Assembly: GCA_904502165.1 (NCBI GenBank)
Contig: CAJGDB010000050.1
Location: forward strand, 1 to 12,862
Origin: an uncultured Akkermansia sp.
GTDB lineage: Bacteria; Verrucomicrobiota; Verrucomicrobiia; Verrucomicrobiales; Akkermansiaceae
Length of the DNA: 12,862 nt
Reading direction: 5' to 3'
The position numbers were made by a program, and so were the translations under genes. Positions 7,122 through 12,862 of this stretch are shown here, piece by piece. The stretch's first letter is position 1. Each line of letters starts with the position of its first letter. The notes under the pieces are model-generated. The model saw only the letters and a list, made by a program, of their open reading frames with translations, searched no databases and had not been told where the DNA came from.

Positions 7122-8069
7122 TTACTTGCCTATACGCTTGCGGAAATAGGCAATAGTGCGGTCGAGCCCATCGGTCAGGGGAATAGTGGGCTTCCAGTCC
7201 AGCTGCTCACCGGCCAGGGTGATATCCGGGCGGCGCTGCGTGGGGTCGTCAGAGGGCAGGGGCCGCTGCACCAGCTTGCTGGAGGTCTCAATCTTCTGCA
7301 GCACCATTTCGGCCAGCTGGCGGATGGTGAATTCCCCGGGGTTGCCCAGGTTCACTGGTCCAAGGAATCCCTGTTCATTCTCCATCATCCGCACCATGCC
7401 CTCAATGAGGTCGTCGATGTACTGGAACGAGCGTGTCTGCTGGCCTTCGCCATAGATGGTGATATCCTCTCCCCGCAGCGCCTGGCAGATGAAGTTGGAA
7501 ACCACGCGGCCATCGTTCGGGTCCATGAGAGGCCCGTAGGTGTTGAAAATGCGGATAACGCGGATATCCACCCCTTCATGGCGGTGGTAATCAAAGAAAA
7601 GGCTTTCAGCACAGCGTTTGCCTTCATCGTAGCAGGCGCGGATGCCGATTGGGTTCACATTGCCGCGGTATGTTTCCACCTGCGGATGCACCAGCGGCTC
7701 GCCGTATACTTCGGAGGTAGAGGTCTGCAGGATGCGTGCGTTATTCTTCTTGGCAAGTTCCAGCATGTTCAGCGCTCCCAGCACGCAGGTCTTGGTGGTG
7801 AATATGGAGCGCTCGCCCTGGTAGGCAGGGGGCGAGGCCGGGCAGGCCAGGTTATAGATGCGGTCGAGCTTTTCCGGGCAGTCGTAGGGGAAAATGACAT
7901 CGTGTTCCACGAAGCTGAAACGGGGGTTATCCATCAGGTCGCTCACATTGTCCAGAGACCCGGTGTAGTTGTTGTCCAGGCAGATGACGCGGTGTCCATC
8001 AGCAATGAGGCGGTGGCAGAGGTTGGCACCCACAAAACCGGTGCCTCCAGTAACGAGAATGTTCATCAT
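7122..8069 (-). CDS. uxs: UDP-glucuronate decarboxylase (UDP-xylose synthase)
   Basis: This extended short-chain dehydrogenase converts UDP-glucuronate to UDP-xylose with bound NAD+, supplying xylose for glycans. The Rossmann motif GGTGFVG is at 8-14. The UXS signature ACPASPP is at 75-81, STSEVYGEPLVHPQ at 117-130, and the catalytic YDEGK at 147-151, with NPIGIR just before it. These segments separate it from dTDP-glucose 4,6-dehydratase, its nearest look-alike. The 315 residues match soluble bacterial UXS, without the membrane anchor of animal forms. Two adjacent ATGs (8069 and 8066) are possible starts. The stop lies 3 bp from that of comM on the other strand. No glycosyltransferase or UDP-glucose dehydrogenase is nearby, so the destination of the xylose is not shown. 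Confidence 0.93.
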   Translation of the reverse strand: MMNILVTGGTGFVGANLCHRLIADGHRVICLDNNYTGSLDNVSDLMDNPRFSFVEHDVIFPYDCPEKLDRIYNLACPASPPAYQGERSIFTTKTCVLGALNMLELAKKNNARILQTSTSEVYGEPLVHPQVETYRGNVNPIGIRACYDEGKRCAESLFFDYHRHEGVDIRVIRIFNTYGPLMDPNDGRVVSNFICQALRGEDITIYGEGQQTRSFQYIDDLIEGMVRMMENEQGFLGPVNLGNPGEFTIRQLAEMVLQKIETSSKLVQRPLPSDDPTQRRPDITLAGEQLDWKPTIPLTDGLDRTIAYFRKRIGK

Positions 8070-8075
8070 GCAGCT

Positions 8076-8104
8076 AGTTTACCTCTGCCTTGCAGGCAAG
8101 GCAA
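8076..8104 (-). promoter_or_regulatory. Candidate promoter of uxs
   Basis: On the minus strand, TTGCCT (8104-8099) and TAAACT (8081-8076) are 17 bp apart. The -10 ends 6 nt before the first ATG at 8069. Both boxes match consensus at 4/6. An AGAGG lies 8088-8082 on the minus strand within the spacer, so it would help translation only if transcription began further upstream. Support comes mainly from the shared geometry with other unit starts. Confidence 0.35.
8086..8103. promoter_or_regulatory. 18-bp palindrome between divergent uxs and mrp, possible operator
   Basis: TGCCTTGC-AG-GCAAGGCA has two perfect 8-bp arms around a 2-bp centre. It sits in the 84-bp gap between divergent start codons, covers most of the spacer and -35 of the candidate uxs promoter, and lies 15 bp upstream of the mrp -35. 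A dimeric regulator's operator is a reasonable reading; as RNA it would be a short hairpin without a T tract on either strand. Confidence 0.5.
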
Positions 8105-8118
8105 GACAAATGTTGGGC

Positions 8119-8147
8119 TTGCTTCCTCTTCCGGGGGGTGCTACAAT
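8119..8147 (+). promoter_or_regulatory. Candidate promoter of mrp
   Basis: TTGCTT (8119-8124, 3/6 match) and TACAAT (8142-8147, 5/6) are 17 bp apart. The -10 ends 6 nt before the ATG at 8154, so transcription would start at or within a base or two of the A of the start codon, giving a leaderless message. The -35 is weak, the -10 good. Confidence 0.5.
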
Positions 8148-8153
8148 GCCCGC

Positions 8154-9233
8154 ATGAGTGAAACAACCTTGACCCCCGAGCTTGTGCGTGCCGCGCTGAC
8201 TACGGTGAAATACCCCGGTTTCAGCCGCGATATTGTGGCTTTCGGGTTGGTGCAGAATATCCTGGTTACACCGGAAGGGCGGGTAGAGGTGAGCCTCCGC
8301 GTCGAGAGCCGCAATTCTGATGTCCCCCGCTATATATACGAGCGTGTGGTGAGCGTGCTGCAGGAATTGCCCGGTGTCACCTCTCACGATGTGCATATGG
8401 AGCACCATGCCCCGGCGCAGAAGAAAGCAGAGGCAGAGGAAGGCGATAACCCGGATGACTGGAAGTCCAGCGTGCCCGGGGTGAAACATGTGATTGCCGT
8501 AGCCTCCGGTAAGGGCGGTGTGGGCAAGAGCACGGTTTCCTCTAACCTGGCCGTGGCCTTATCCCGTCTGGGTTATAAGGTCGGCCTGCTGGACCTGGAC
8601 CTCTACGGCCCGTCCATGGCTCTCATGTTCGGTACGACCGAGCGCCCCGGCTGCAGTGATAAGGAACAGTTCCTGCCTGTTGAGGCGCACGGGGTCAAAT
8701 TACTTTCCATGGCGTTGCTGGTGGATGGCGATACGCCGCTTGCGGTACGCGGACCTCTGGCTACCCGCTATGTGCAGCAGTTCCTGCGCGATGTGGAGTG
8801 GGGCGGCCTGGACTTCCTCATTCTGGATATGCCTCCAGGTACAGGCGATATCCAGCTCACGATTGTGCAGACTGTATCCCTGGCCGGCGCTGTGATTGTC
8901 ACGACCCCGCAGGAGGTGGCCCTCATTGATGCCCGTAAGGCGGTGGGGCTCTTCCAGCGTGTGAATACACCGATTCTCGGCATCATTGAGAATATGAGCT
9001 ATTTCCATTGTCCTAGTGATGACAAGGTATACCACATCTTTGGCGAAGGTGGCGGCGAGCGCGAGGCGGCCCGCCTGGGTGTGCCGTTGCTGGGCAAGTT
9101 GCCGCTGGATACGCAGACCCGCTCCTGTGGTGATGAAGGCACTCCGGTAGCGCTGGAGAATCCTGAGTCTAATCCGGTATCGGCCGCATTCCGCAGCGTA
9201 GCGGCTAATCTGGCGGCTGCTCTGGGAATGTAA
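8154..9233 (+). CDS. mrp: Mrp/ApbC-type P-loop ATPase, Fe-S cluster carrier family
   Basis: Members of the Mrp/NBP35 family bind ATP and usually carry a [4Fe-4S] cluster between subunits for delivery to target enzymes. The protein of 359 residues has an N-terminal MIP18/DUF59-like domain (about 5-85), a charged linker, and a P-loop ATPase domain from 111. The deviant Walker A is GKGGVGKST (119-127), followed by DLDLYGPS (147-154) and DMPPGTGD (225-232). ENMSYF at 279-284 precedes the place where the family has CPxC; here it reads CPSD, so only Cys286 remains. The frame is open far upstream, but that extension is antisense to uxs. The ATG at 8154 fits the usual N-terminus and the promoter. Loss of the second cysteine makes Fe-S loading doubtful; the fold itself is certain. 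Confidence 0.94.
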   Translation: MSETTLTPELVRAALTTVKYPGFSRDIVAFGLVQNILVTPEGRVEVSLRVESRNSDVPRYIYERVVSVLQELPGVTSHDVHMEHHAPAQKKAEAEEGDNPDDWKSSVPGVKHVIAVASGKGGVGKSTVSSNLAVALSRLGYKVGLLDLDLYGPSMALMFGTTERPGCSDKEQFLPVEAHGVKLLSMALLVDGDTPLAVRGPLATRYVQQFLRDVEWGGLDFLILDMPPGTGDIQLTIVQTVSLAGAVIVTTPQEVALIDARKAVGLFQRVNTPILGIIENMSYFHCPSDDKVYHIFGEGGGEREAARLGVPLLGKLPLDTQTRSCGDEGTPVALENPESNPVSAAFRSVAANLAAALGM

Positions 9234-9247
9234 GCGTTATTCCGGAA

Positions 9248-10039
9248 TTACCGGCAGGCCGGGGCATAGAGCAGAATGCCTGCCACGGCCGGGAGTATCA
9301 CGGCCAGCCAGTTGAGAAGGATGGCTGCCGGAATGCTGAGCCTTCTGTACAGCAGGGGCGCGACCATAAGGCATGCGCCACCGATGGCGATGGTTGTGAA
9401 AAACGCCTGCTCAAACGGGGCTGCGGTCTTGCTGTGGTGAAGCGAGGCGGCCAGCAGCAAGCCCGCGCAGATGACGGGGCAGAGGTGACTGTTCTTTCCC
9501 TGGCGTATCTCTGTGCGTTCCCAGGTCGCTATGCAGAAGAGAACCCCCAGATAGCAGACAGGGACGCAGAATACAAGCTGCATTGGTAATTTCAGAAAGG
9601 AGAAATAGAGGGCAGGAGCGGCACAGGTCATTCCCAGCGCCATCGACTGCATGATTATCCCCGGCACCCTCAGGATTCTCCCCCTGAAAAACCGCGATAT
9701 GAAGAACAGCGTGGCAGGGAAGCTGAAAAACTCCAGTATCAACTGGTTTGCGCGCCAGCCGCAAAGCCAGACAAGGCAGCCCAGGAGGGTGATATGCTGC
9801 AAATGGGACAGTACATTCCGCTGGTTCCGGTTCCCCTCCGATTGTTTCCGGGGAGGGGCTGGCTGGAGATACACCGCAGCTACCCACACCCCGATTACGG
9901 CTATCAGCAGAGGCGTTGCTGATACCACGCGGATTCCTTCAAATGCCGAACAGGCAACAGCCCAGCAGAGCGTGGCCAGGGGGGCGCCCGGAGACCAGCT
10001 GAGCAGGAAAGAAAGAATTTTCTCGGAACGGGTGTGCAT
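9248..10039 (-). CDS. Polytopic membrane protein of unknown function
   Basis: I do not recognise this 263-residue protein. It is mostly hydrophobic. Candidate membrane segments are near 17-35, 40-58, 82-95, 104-118, 128-148, 152-172, 185-200, 211-230 and 236-258, separated by short basic loops such as the one at 61-75. No catalytic motif is visible. The general plan of many short helices recalls UbiA-type or small transporter families, but the Asp-rich UbiA motifs are absent, so no family is assigned. It is convergent with mrp (14 bp apart) and divergent from the exported-protein pair. A candidate promoter lies just upstream of the ATG at 10039; no Shine-Dalgarno site is seen. It stands alone as a transcription unit, so context gives no clue to its job. 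Confidence 0.8.
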   Translation of the reverse strand: MHTRSEKILSFLLSWSPGAPLATLCWAVACSAFEGIRVVSATPLLIAVIGVWVAAVYLQPAPPRKQSEGNRNQRNVLSHLQHITLLGCLVWLCGWRANQLILEFFSFPATLFFISRFFRGRILRVPGIIMQSMALGMTCAAPALYFSFLKLPMQLVFCVPVCYLGVLFCIATWERTEIRQGKNSHLCPVICAGLLLAASLHHSKTAAPFEQAFFTTIAIGGACLMVAPLLYRRLSIPAAILLNWLAVILPAVAGILLYAPACR

Positions 10040-10048
10040 CTGTTATTC

Positions 10049-10077
10049 ATTAAACAACGCTCCGCCTCCGGGAACAA
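10049..10077 (-). promoter_or_regulatory. Candidate promoter of the membrane-protein gene
   Basis: On the minus strand, TTGTTC (10077-10072, 3/6 match) and TTTAAT (10054-10049, 5/6) are spaced 17 bp apart. The -10 ends 9 nt before the ATG at 10039, predicting a leader of only about 3 nt. Confidence 0.45.
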
Positions 10078-10127
10078 GCCGCCGCTTTGTCAGTTCTGCG
10101 TAAAAATCGTTTTCCTGCTCTTCCCGT

Positions 10128-10156
10128 TTGACAGTCGGTGGTCTGTGTGTTATTCT
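10128..10156 (+). promoter_or_regulatory. Promoter of the exported-protein pair
   Basis: TTGACA (10128-10133) is a perfect -35, 17 bp from TATTCT (10151-10156, 4/6 match). The -10 ends 10 nt before the ATG at 10167, with transcription expected near 10163. The -35 itself contains an in-frame TTG that could be mistaken for a start codon. Confidence 0.65.
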
Positions 10157-10166
10157 TCCTTTGAAC

Positions 10167-10583
10167 ATGACACTTTACGCTATGCGCCGCTTTCTGCTTC
10201 TTCTTTCTGTTTCCATGGGCCTCGGTCTGCTGGTTCCCGCACCGCTTTCTGCCAAGGATGAAACATTCGGTTTGTCTGCTGCGGATCTGGACCGTGCCTA
10301 TTCTGCAGAGCTCAAGGCACTCGCTGAGGCTGAGTCCATGCTCAAGACCGTGACAGATGACAAGAGCGCCAAGGAAGTCAAGAAGAAGCTGATGCGTAAG
10401 TTTTCCTATCTGCGTCCGATTCTTCATGGGAATGACGCTCAGCTCGAGGCTCTGGCCGAGGCTCAGAACAAGGTGAGCGCCATCATGTGGGATATGATGA
10501 AGGAGCCCTATTTTGAATCTGAAGGAATGCAGGAGCTCTGGACGGTTATTACCCACCACTTTGCGCGTCGCTCTGCCAAATGA
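10167..10583 (+). CDS. Small exported helical protein of unknown function
   Basis: The product begins with a signal peptide: Arg-Arg at 7-8, a leucine-rich core at 9-23 and a likely cleavage after LSA at 27-29, leaving a mature protein of about 109 residues. The mature part is charged and looks mainly helical, with an acidic/alanine-rich stretch at 38-60, a Lys-rich patch at 66-78, a second helix around 91-112 and a basic C-terminus. No cysteine and no known domain are seen. Starts in the same frame are TTG 10128 (inside the promoter, rejected), ATG 10167 and ATG 10182. The ATG at 10182 gives a neater signal peptide, but neither has a ribosome site. The promoter geometry shared with other genes favours 10167. 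The stop overlaps the next start by ATGA, so the two are probably co-expressed. Confidence 0.8.
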   Translation: MTLYAMRRFLLLLSVSMGLGLLVPAPLSAKDETFGLSAADLDRAYSAELKALAEAESMLKTVTDDKSAKEVKKKLMRKFSYLRPILHGNDAQLEALAEAQNKVSAIMWDMMKEPYFESEGMQELWTVITHHFARRSAK

Positions 10584-11035
10584 TGCTGCGCCTTTGTATT
10601 CCCTTGTTGTGCGGCGTTGCGGTGGCGCAGTCATCGCTTTTTGAGGCGTGTGAGCCGGTGACCCTTGATTCTGCCGAGATGGCACGCATCTGGCAGGAAG
10701 TAAAGGGCGGCAAAGCGGTGGCGGCGACTCAGGCATCTCCCTCCGATACATGGCAGAAAGCCATGCTGGCAGAGGATGCTGAGCAGTTCCGGGTGTTGCT
10801 TCTTGCCTGGCTGCAACAGCAGAATCCGGCACTGGGGCTGGATGGAGCGGCAGCGTCCTATGCGCGGGCTGTTTCGCTGCACCTCATGGCTTTGCAGGGG
10901 AATACTGCTGCCTGTGCAGCCTGTGCCGGGGCGTATCGCTCAGGGCGCCTGGGGGAACTGATGCTCCCGGTGAGTGAACAGAAGGCGCGCTGGTTTGAAC
11001 AGCGCGCCATCGTTGCGGAAAATCTGCCGGAATGA
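10580..11035 (+). CDS. Exported protein with a Sel1-like segment
   Basis: This 151-residue protein has a short signal peptide with a plausible cleavage after AVA at 14-16, so it is probably periplasmic. Residues of about 97-143 have the spacing of a Sel1-type TPR unit: A..LHLMALQGN, then A..AGAYRSGRLGE and EQKARWFEQRA. It is degenerate, and the usual Leu before the Tyr is replaced. Sel1 proteins act as protein-binding scaffolds; here that is an inference from one weak repeat. Several cysteines (24, 112, 115 in the mature part) could form disulfides. Its ATG overlaps the stop of the upstream exported-protein gene (ATGA), and a second ATG follows immediately at 10583. The pair looks like a two-gene operon whose products may work together. 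Confidence 0.78.
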   Translation: MMLRLCIPLLCGVAVAQSSLFEACEPVTLDSAEMARIWQEVKGGKAVAATQASPSDTWQKAMLAEDAEQFRVLLLAWLQQQNPALGLDGAAASYARAVSLHLMALQGNTAACAACAGAYRSGRLGELMLPVSEQKARWFEQRAIVAENLPE

Positions 11036-11040
11036 AGGAA

Positions 11041-11075
11041 AGTACAAAGTACAAAATACGAAGTGAGAAGTACGT
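11041..11075. repeat. Degenerate tandem heptanucleotide repeat
   Basis: Five consecutive 7-bp units read AGTACAA, AGTACAA, AATACGA, AGTGAGA and AGTACGT, filling nearly the whole 42-bp gap between the exported-protein gene and the convergent panB. The last unit runs into a perfect 12-bp palindrome, AAGTACGTACTT (11068-11079), that overlaps the panB stop codon. No T tract or GC-rich stem is present, so it is not an ordinary terminator. Confidence 0.65.
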
Positions 11076-11077
11076 AC

Positions 11078-11851
11078 TTACGCCTGCGGTATCTGAAGTT
11101 CATTCTTCCATTCCGTCACGCCGCGGATGATGTCGGCAGCAATGTTGGCCTTCGGCTGCACAAAGCTGGGGATGAACCAGGGGAATCCGCCCACGAGGTC
11201 GTGGAATACGCTTACTTCGCCATGGCAGGTGCCGTGGCCGGAACCGATGCCGATGGTGGGAACAGGGCTGGCGGCGGTGAGCTGCGCGGCCACGCTGTGG
11301 CGCGTGCATTCAATGACCCCAGAGAAAGCTCCTGCGCGTACCACGGCCTCTAAATCAGCCATGAGCAGGGCAGCCTCGGCATCGGTCTTGCCTTTCATTT
11401 TGTAGCCGCCTTCTTCCTTGACTTTCTGGGGCAGCAGGCCGATGTGCGCCTGCACCGGAATGCCAGCCTGCACAATGGCGCGGATTTCAGCCTCCTTGGC
11501 AGCGCCGCCTTCCAGCTTGACGGCATCCACCCCGGTGCTCATGAGCTTGCGGGCGTTCTCTACTGCCTGTTCGGGGGTATCAAAGGTGTGGATGGGCATG
11601 TCCAGAATCACCAGGGCATTTTTTGCGCCGCGCGCCACGCATTCGCCGTGGTGCAGCATGTGCGCCAGGGTCACGTGGGTGGTGTCCGGGTATCCCAGCA
11701 TCGTCATGCCCAGGGAATCTCCCACCAGAATCATATCAATGCCGGCTTCATCCAGCATGCGGGCGGTGGGGTAATCGTAGGCGGTGAGTTGTGAAATGGG
11801 TGTCTTCCCCATTTTTGCCTGAATGGCGGCAATCTTTTCACTCGTGGTCAT
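11078..11851 (-). CDS. panB: 3-methyl-2-oxobutanoate hydroxymethyltransferase (ketopantoate hydroxymethyltransferase)
   Basis: PanB transfers a hydroxymethyl group from 5,10-methylene-THF to alpha-ketoisovalerate, the first committed step to pantothenate and CoA. The 257-residue (beta/alpha)8-barrel protein keeps the expected active-site residues: Asp45 in VGDSLG and Asp84 for Mg2+, Lys112 and Glu114 in VKLEGG, and Glu181 in VIEC as catalytic base. These fall at the same positions as in the E. coli enzyme. IGIGSG lies at 200-205 and FHDLVG at 216-221. It is the last gene of a minus-strand dapB-folK-panB cluster, 10 nt after folK. panC and panD are not in view. Linking folate synthesis (FolK) with a folate-dependent enzyme (PanB) makes biochemical sense, though the grouping may simply be convenience. 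Confidence 0.96.
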   Translation of the reverse strand: MTTSEKIAAIQAKMGKTPISQLTAYDYPTARMLDEAGIDMILVGDSLGMTMLGYPDTTHVTLAHMLHHGECVARGAKNALVILDMPIHTFDTPEQAVENARKLMSTGVDAVKLEGGAAKEAEIRAIVQAGIPVQAHIGLLPQKVKEEGGYKMKGKTDAEAALLMADLEAVVRAGAFSGVIECTRHSVAAQLTAASPVPTIGIGSGHGTCHGEVSVFHDLVGGFPWFIPSFVQPKANIAADIIRGVTEWKNELQIPQA

Positions 11852-11861
11852 GGGAGAAATA

Positions 11862-12368
11862 TCAAAGCGGGTAGGGTGTTACGGCTGGTCCAGGTGGCAG
11901 GGCAGTTAGAAGCTGGGCAGCATTTAGTGTTTGCCCGGGCAGCATGAGCAGCGGGTCGATGTCGCAAAGCGGGCGCAGTACAAATTCCCGTTCGTGTGCC
12001 CGCGGGTGGGGCAGGGTGAGGGCTGTGGTGTGGCAGGTTTCGCTGCCGCAGCAGATGAGGTCTATGTCGCAGGTGCGGGCTTCGCCGTATTCGCCGCTGC
12101 GGGTGCGGCCCAGTTCAGCCTCGATACGCAGGCAGAGTTGCAGTATTTCCTCGGCTGGCATGTCGGTTTCCACCTCTACGCAGGCGTTCAAGTAGCTCGG
12201 AGCCCCCTCCGGGCAGCCCACCGGCTCCGTTTCGTACACTTGCGACAAGCGGAGCCCGCCGAATACATCGGCCAGGTAATCGCAGGCAGATTCAAGGTGC
12301 GCCAGCCTGTCCCCCAGGTTGGAACCCAGGGAAAAGACACAGCGGCGCATGGTTGCATCGGCAGCCAT
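11862..12368 (-). CDS. folK: 6-hydroxymethyl-7,8-dihydropterin pyrophosphokinase
   Basis: HPPK moves pyrophosphate from ATP to 6-hydroxymethyl-dihydropterin, the step before dihydropteroate synthase in folate synthesis. Family motifs are in order: SLGSNLGDR (13-21), YETEPVG (44-50), YLNACVEVET (59-68), CDIDL with the Mg-binding acidic pair, and PHPRAHEREFVLRPL. At 168 residues it is slightly longer than the usual ~160. The ATG at 12368 would lie 5 nt past the dapB stop, while an inner ATG at 12350 (MRRCVF) gives the more usual N-terminus. No ribosome site distinguishes them, so the start is uncertain. folP and folB are not nearby. The position between dapB and panB suggests a shared transcript. 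Confidence 0.94.
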   Translation of the reverse strand: MAADATMRRCVFSLGSNLGDRLAHLESACDYLADVFGGLRLSQVYETEPVGCPEGAPSYLNACVEVETDMPAEEILQLCLRIEAELGRTRSGEYGEARTCDIDLICCGSETCHTTALTLPHPRAHEREFVLRPLCDIDPLLMLPGQTLNAAQLLTALPPGPAVTPYPL

Positions 12369-12373
12369 GGGGG

Positions 12374-12862
12374 TTAGTCGGTGAAGCCGAGCACGTCCTG
12401 CATGTTGTACAGCCCGGCGGGCTTATCCGCCAGCCAGAGGGCTGCGCGCACGGCTCCACCGGCAAAGGTCATGCGGCTGGAGGCCTTGTGCGTGAGCTCC
12501 ACGCGTTCACCATCGGTGGCGTACATGACGGTGTGGTCACCCACTACATCGCCACCGCGCATGGAGTGCATACCAATCTGGCGCTGCGGGCGTGCGCCCA
12601 CCAGGCCCTCGCGGCCATGCATCACATCCTTGTTGTAATCCATGCCGGTTTCCTCGCACACCACCTCAGCCAGGGTGCGGGCGGTGCCGCTGGGGGCATC
12701 CAGCTTGTGGTGGTGGTGCATCTCGATGATTTCAATATCGTAATCCTTGAGAATCTGGGTAGCCTTGCGGGTAAGCCAGAAAAGCGTGTTCACACCCACG
12801 GAGTAATTGGAGGCGAACACGATGGGAATCTGCTTTGCGGCTTCGGCAATCGCGGCGCGTTC
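12374..12862 (-). CDS. dapB: 4-hydroxy-tetrahydrodipicolinate reductase, C-terminal part (5' end outside window)
   Basis: DapB reduces 4-hydroxy-tetrahydrodipicolinate with NAD(P)H on the way to meso-diaminopimelate and lysine, feeding peptidoglycan synthesis. The visible 162 codons hold the substrate-binding half. FASNYSVGVN leads in, then EMHHHHKLDAPSGTA with the catalytic histidine and lysine, REGLVGARP, IGMHSMRGGDVVGDHTV, ELTHKASSR and the terminal GLYNMQDVLGF. The frame continues through the window edge, so the GTG at 12820, a valine inside a conserved strand, is not the start. The nucleotide-binding N-terminal domain, roughly 100 residues, lies outside. The gene appears intact as far as seen and leads into folK with a 5-nt gap. 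Confidence 0.95.
   Translation of the reverse strand, partial: ERAAIAEAAKQIPIVFASNYSVGVNTLFWLTRKATQILKDYDIEIIEMHHHHKLDAPSGTARTLAEVVCEETGMDYNKDVMHGREGLVGARPQRQIGMHSMRGGDVVGDHTVMYATDGERVELTHKASSRMTFAGGAVRAALWLADKPAGLYNMQDVLGFTD

Noticed and set aside
7116..7124. Terminator between convergent comM and uxs
   Set aside because: Only 3 bp separate the two stops and no GC stem with a T run was found in either coding end.
7578..8153. N-terminal extension of mrp in the same frame
   Set aside because: It is antisense to uxs and lacks family similarity; the ATG at 8154 gives the normal Mrp N-terminus.
9234..9260. CCGG-rich hairpin as a terminator between mrp and the membrane-protein gene
   Set aside because: Arms are four bases long, overlapping and without a T tract.
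10128..10166. TTG start adding 13 residues to the first exported protein
   Set aside because: The TTG is the -35 hexamer of the promoter, so it would not be transcribed.
10050..10832. 260-codon antisense frame over the exported-protein pair
   Set aside because: Low-complexity, no motif, and it crosses a perfect promoter and two signal-peptide genes.

Overview
The window reads as a compact, moderately GC-rich bacterial chromosome segment carrying mostly housekeeping genes. Two exported proteins with lipoboxes, an L,D-transpeptidase and a DapB point to a diderm-type, meso-DAP-making bacterium. The overall gene style (SNF2 helicase, SulP, HflX with a glycine-rich linker, UDP-xylose synthase) would fit a Verrucomicrobiota/Akkermansia-like member of the PVC group. 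That assignment is a guess from general resemblance; there is no rRNA gene or other decisive marker. No phage, IS element, CRISPR array, tRNA or rRNA was seen.

Layout. (1) 2-1546, plus strand: the C-terminal half of a SNF2-family helicase, closed by a textbook intrinsic terminator with a GCAA tetraloop. (2) 1696-3402, plus: a SulP anion transporter with a STAS domain and its own promoter. (3) 3459-7118, plus: a tiny 45-residue lipoprotein, then hflX, a lipoprotein L,D-transpeptidase and a comM/yifB-type AAA+ gene. The last three are joined by two ATGA stop/start overlaps. (4) 7122-8069, minus: UDP-glucuronate decarboxylase, tail-to-tail with comM (3 bp apart) and divergent from mrp. (5) 8154-9233, plus: an Mrp/ApbC-type ATPase that lacks the second cysteine of the usual CxxC. 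(6) 9248-10039, minus: an unrecognised polytopic membrane protein. (7) 10167-11035, plus: two overlapping genes for small exported proteins of unknown function, the second with a Sel1-like segment. (8) 11078-12862, minus: the 3' part of dapB, then folK and panB, a tight biosynthetic cluster (lysine/DAP, folate, pantothenate) entering from the right edge.

Working together. Several genes serve the envelope: the L,D-transpeptidase, DapB, UDP-xylose synthesis and small lipoproteins. Others handle cofactors and Fe-S (Mrp, FolK, PanB) or nucleic acids and ribosomes (SNF2, ComM, HflX). No specialised accessory system is evident. The most distinctive signal is regulatory. All six transcription units whose starts lie inside the window have a sigma70-like -35/-10 pair with 17-bp spacing, and the -10 hexamer ends only 6-11 nt before the start codon, with no usable Shine-Dalgarno site on the predicted transcript. 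This suggests leaderless or near-leaderless mRNAs. It was used to choose the sulP and 10167 starts and to support the small lipoprotein gene.
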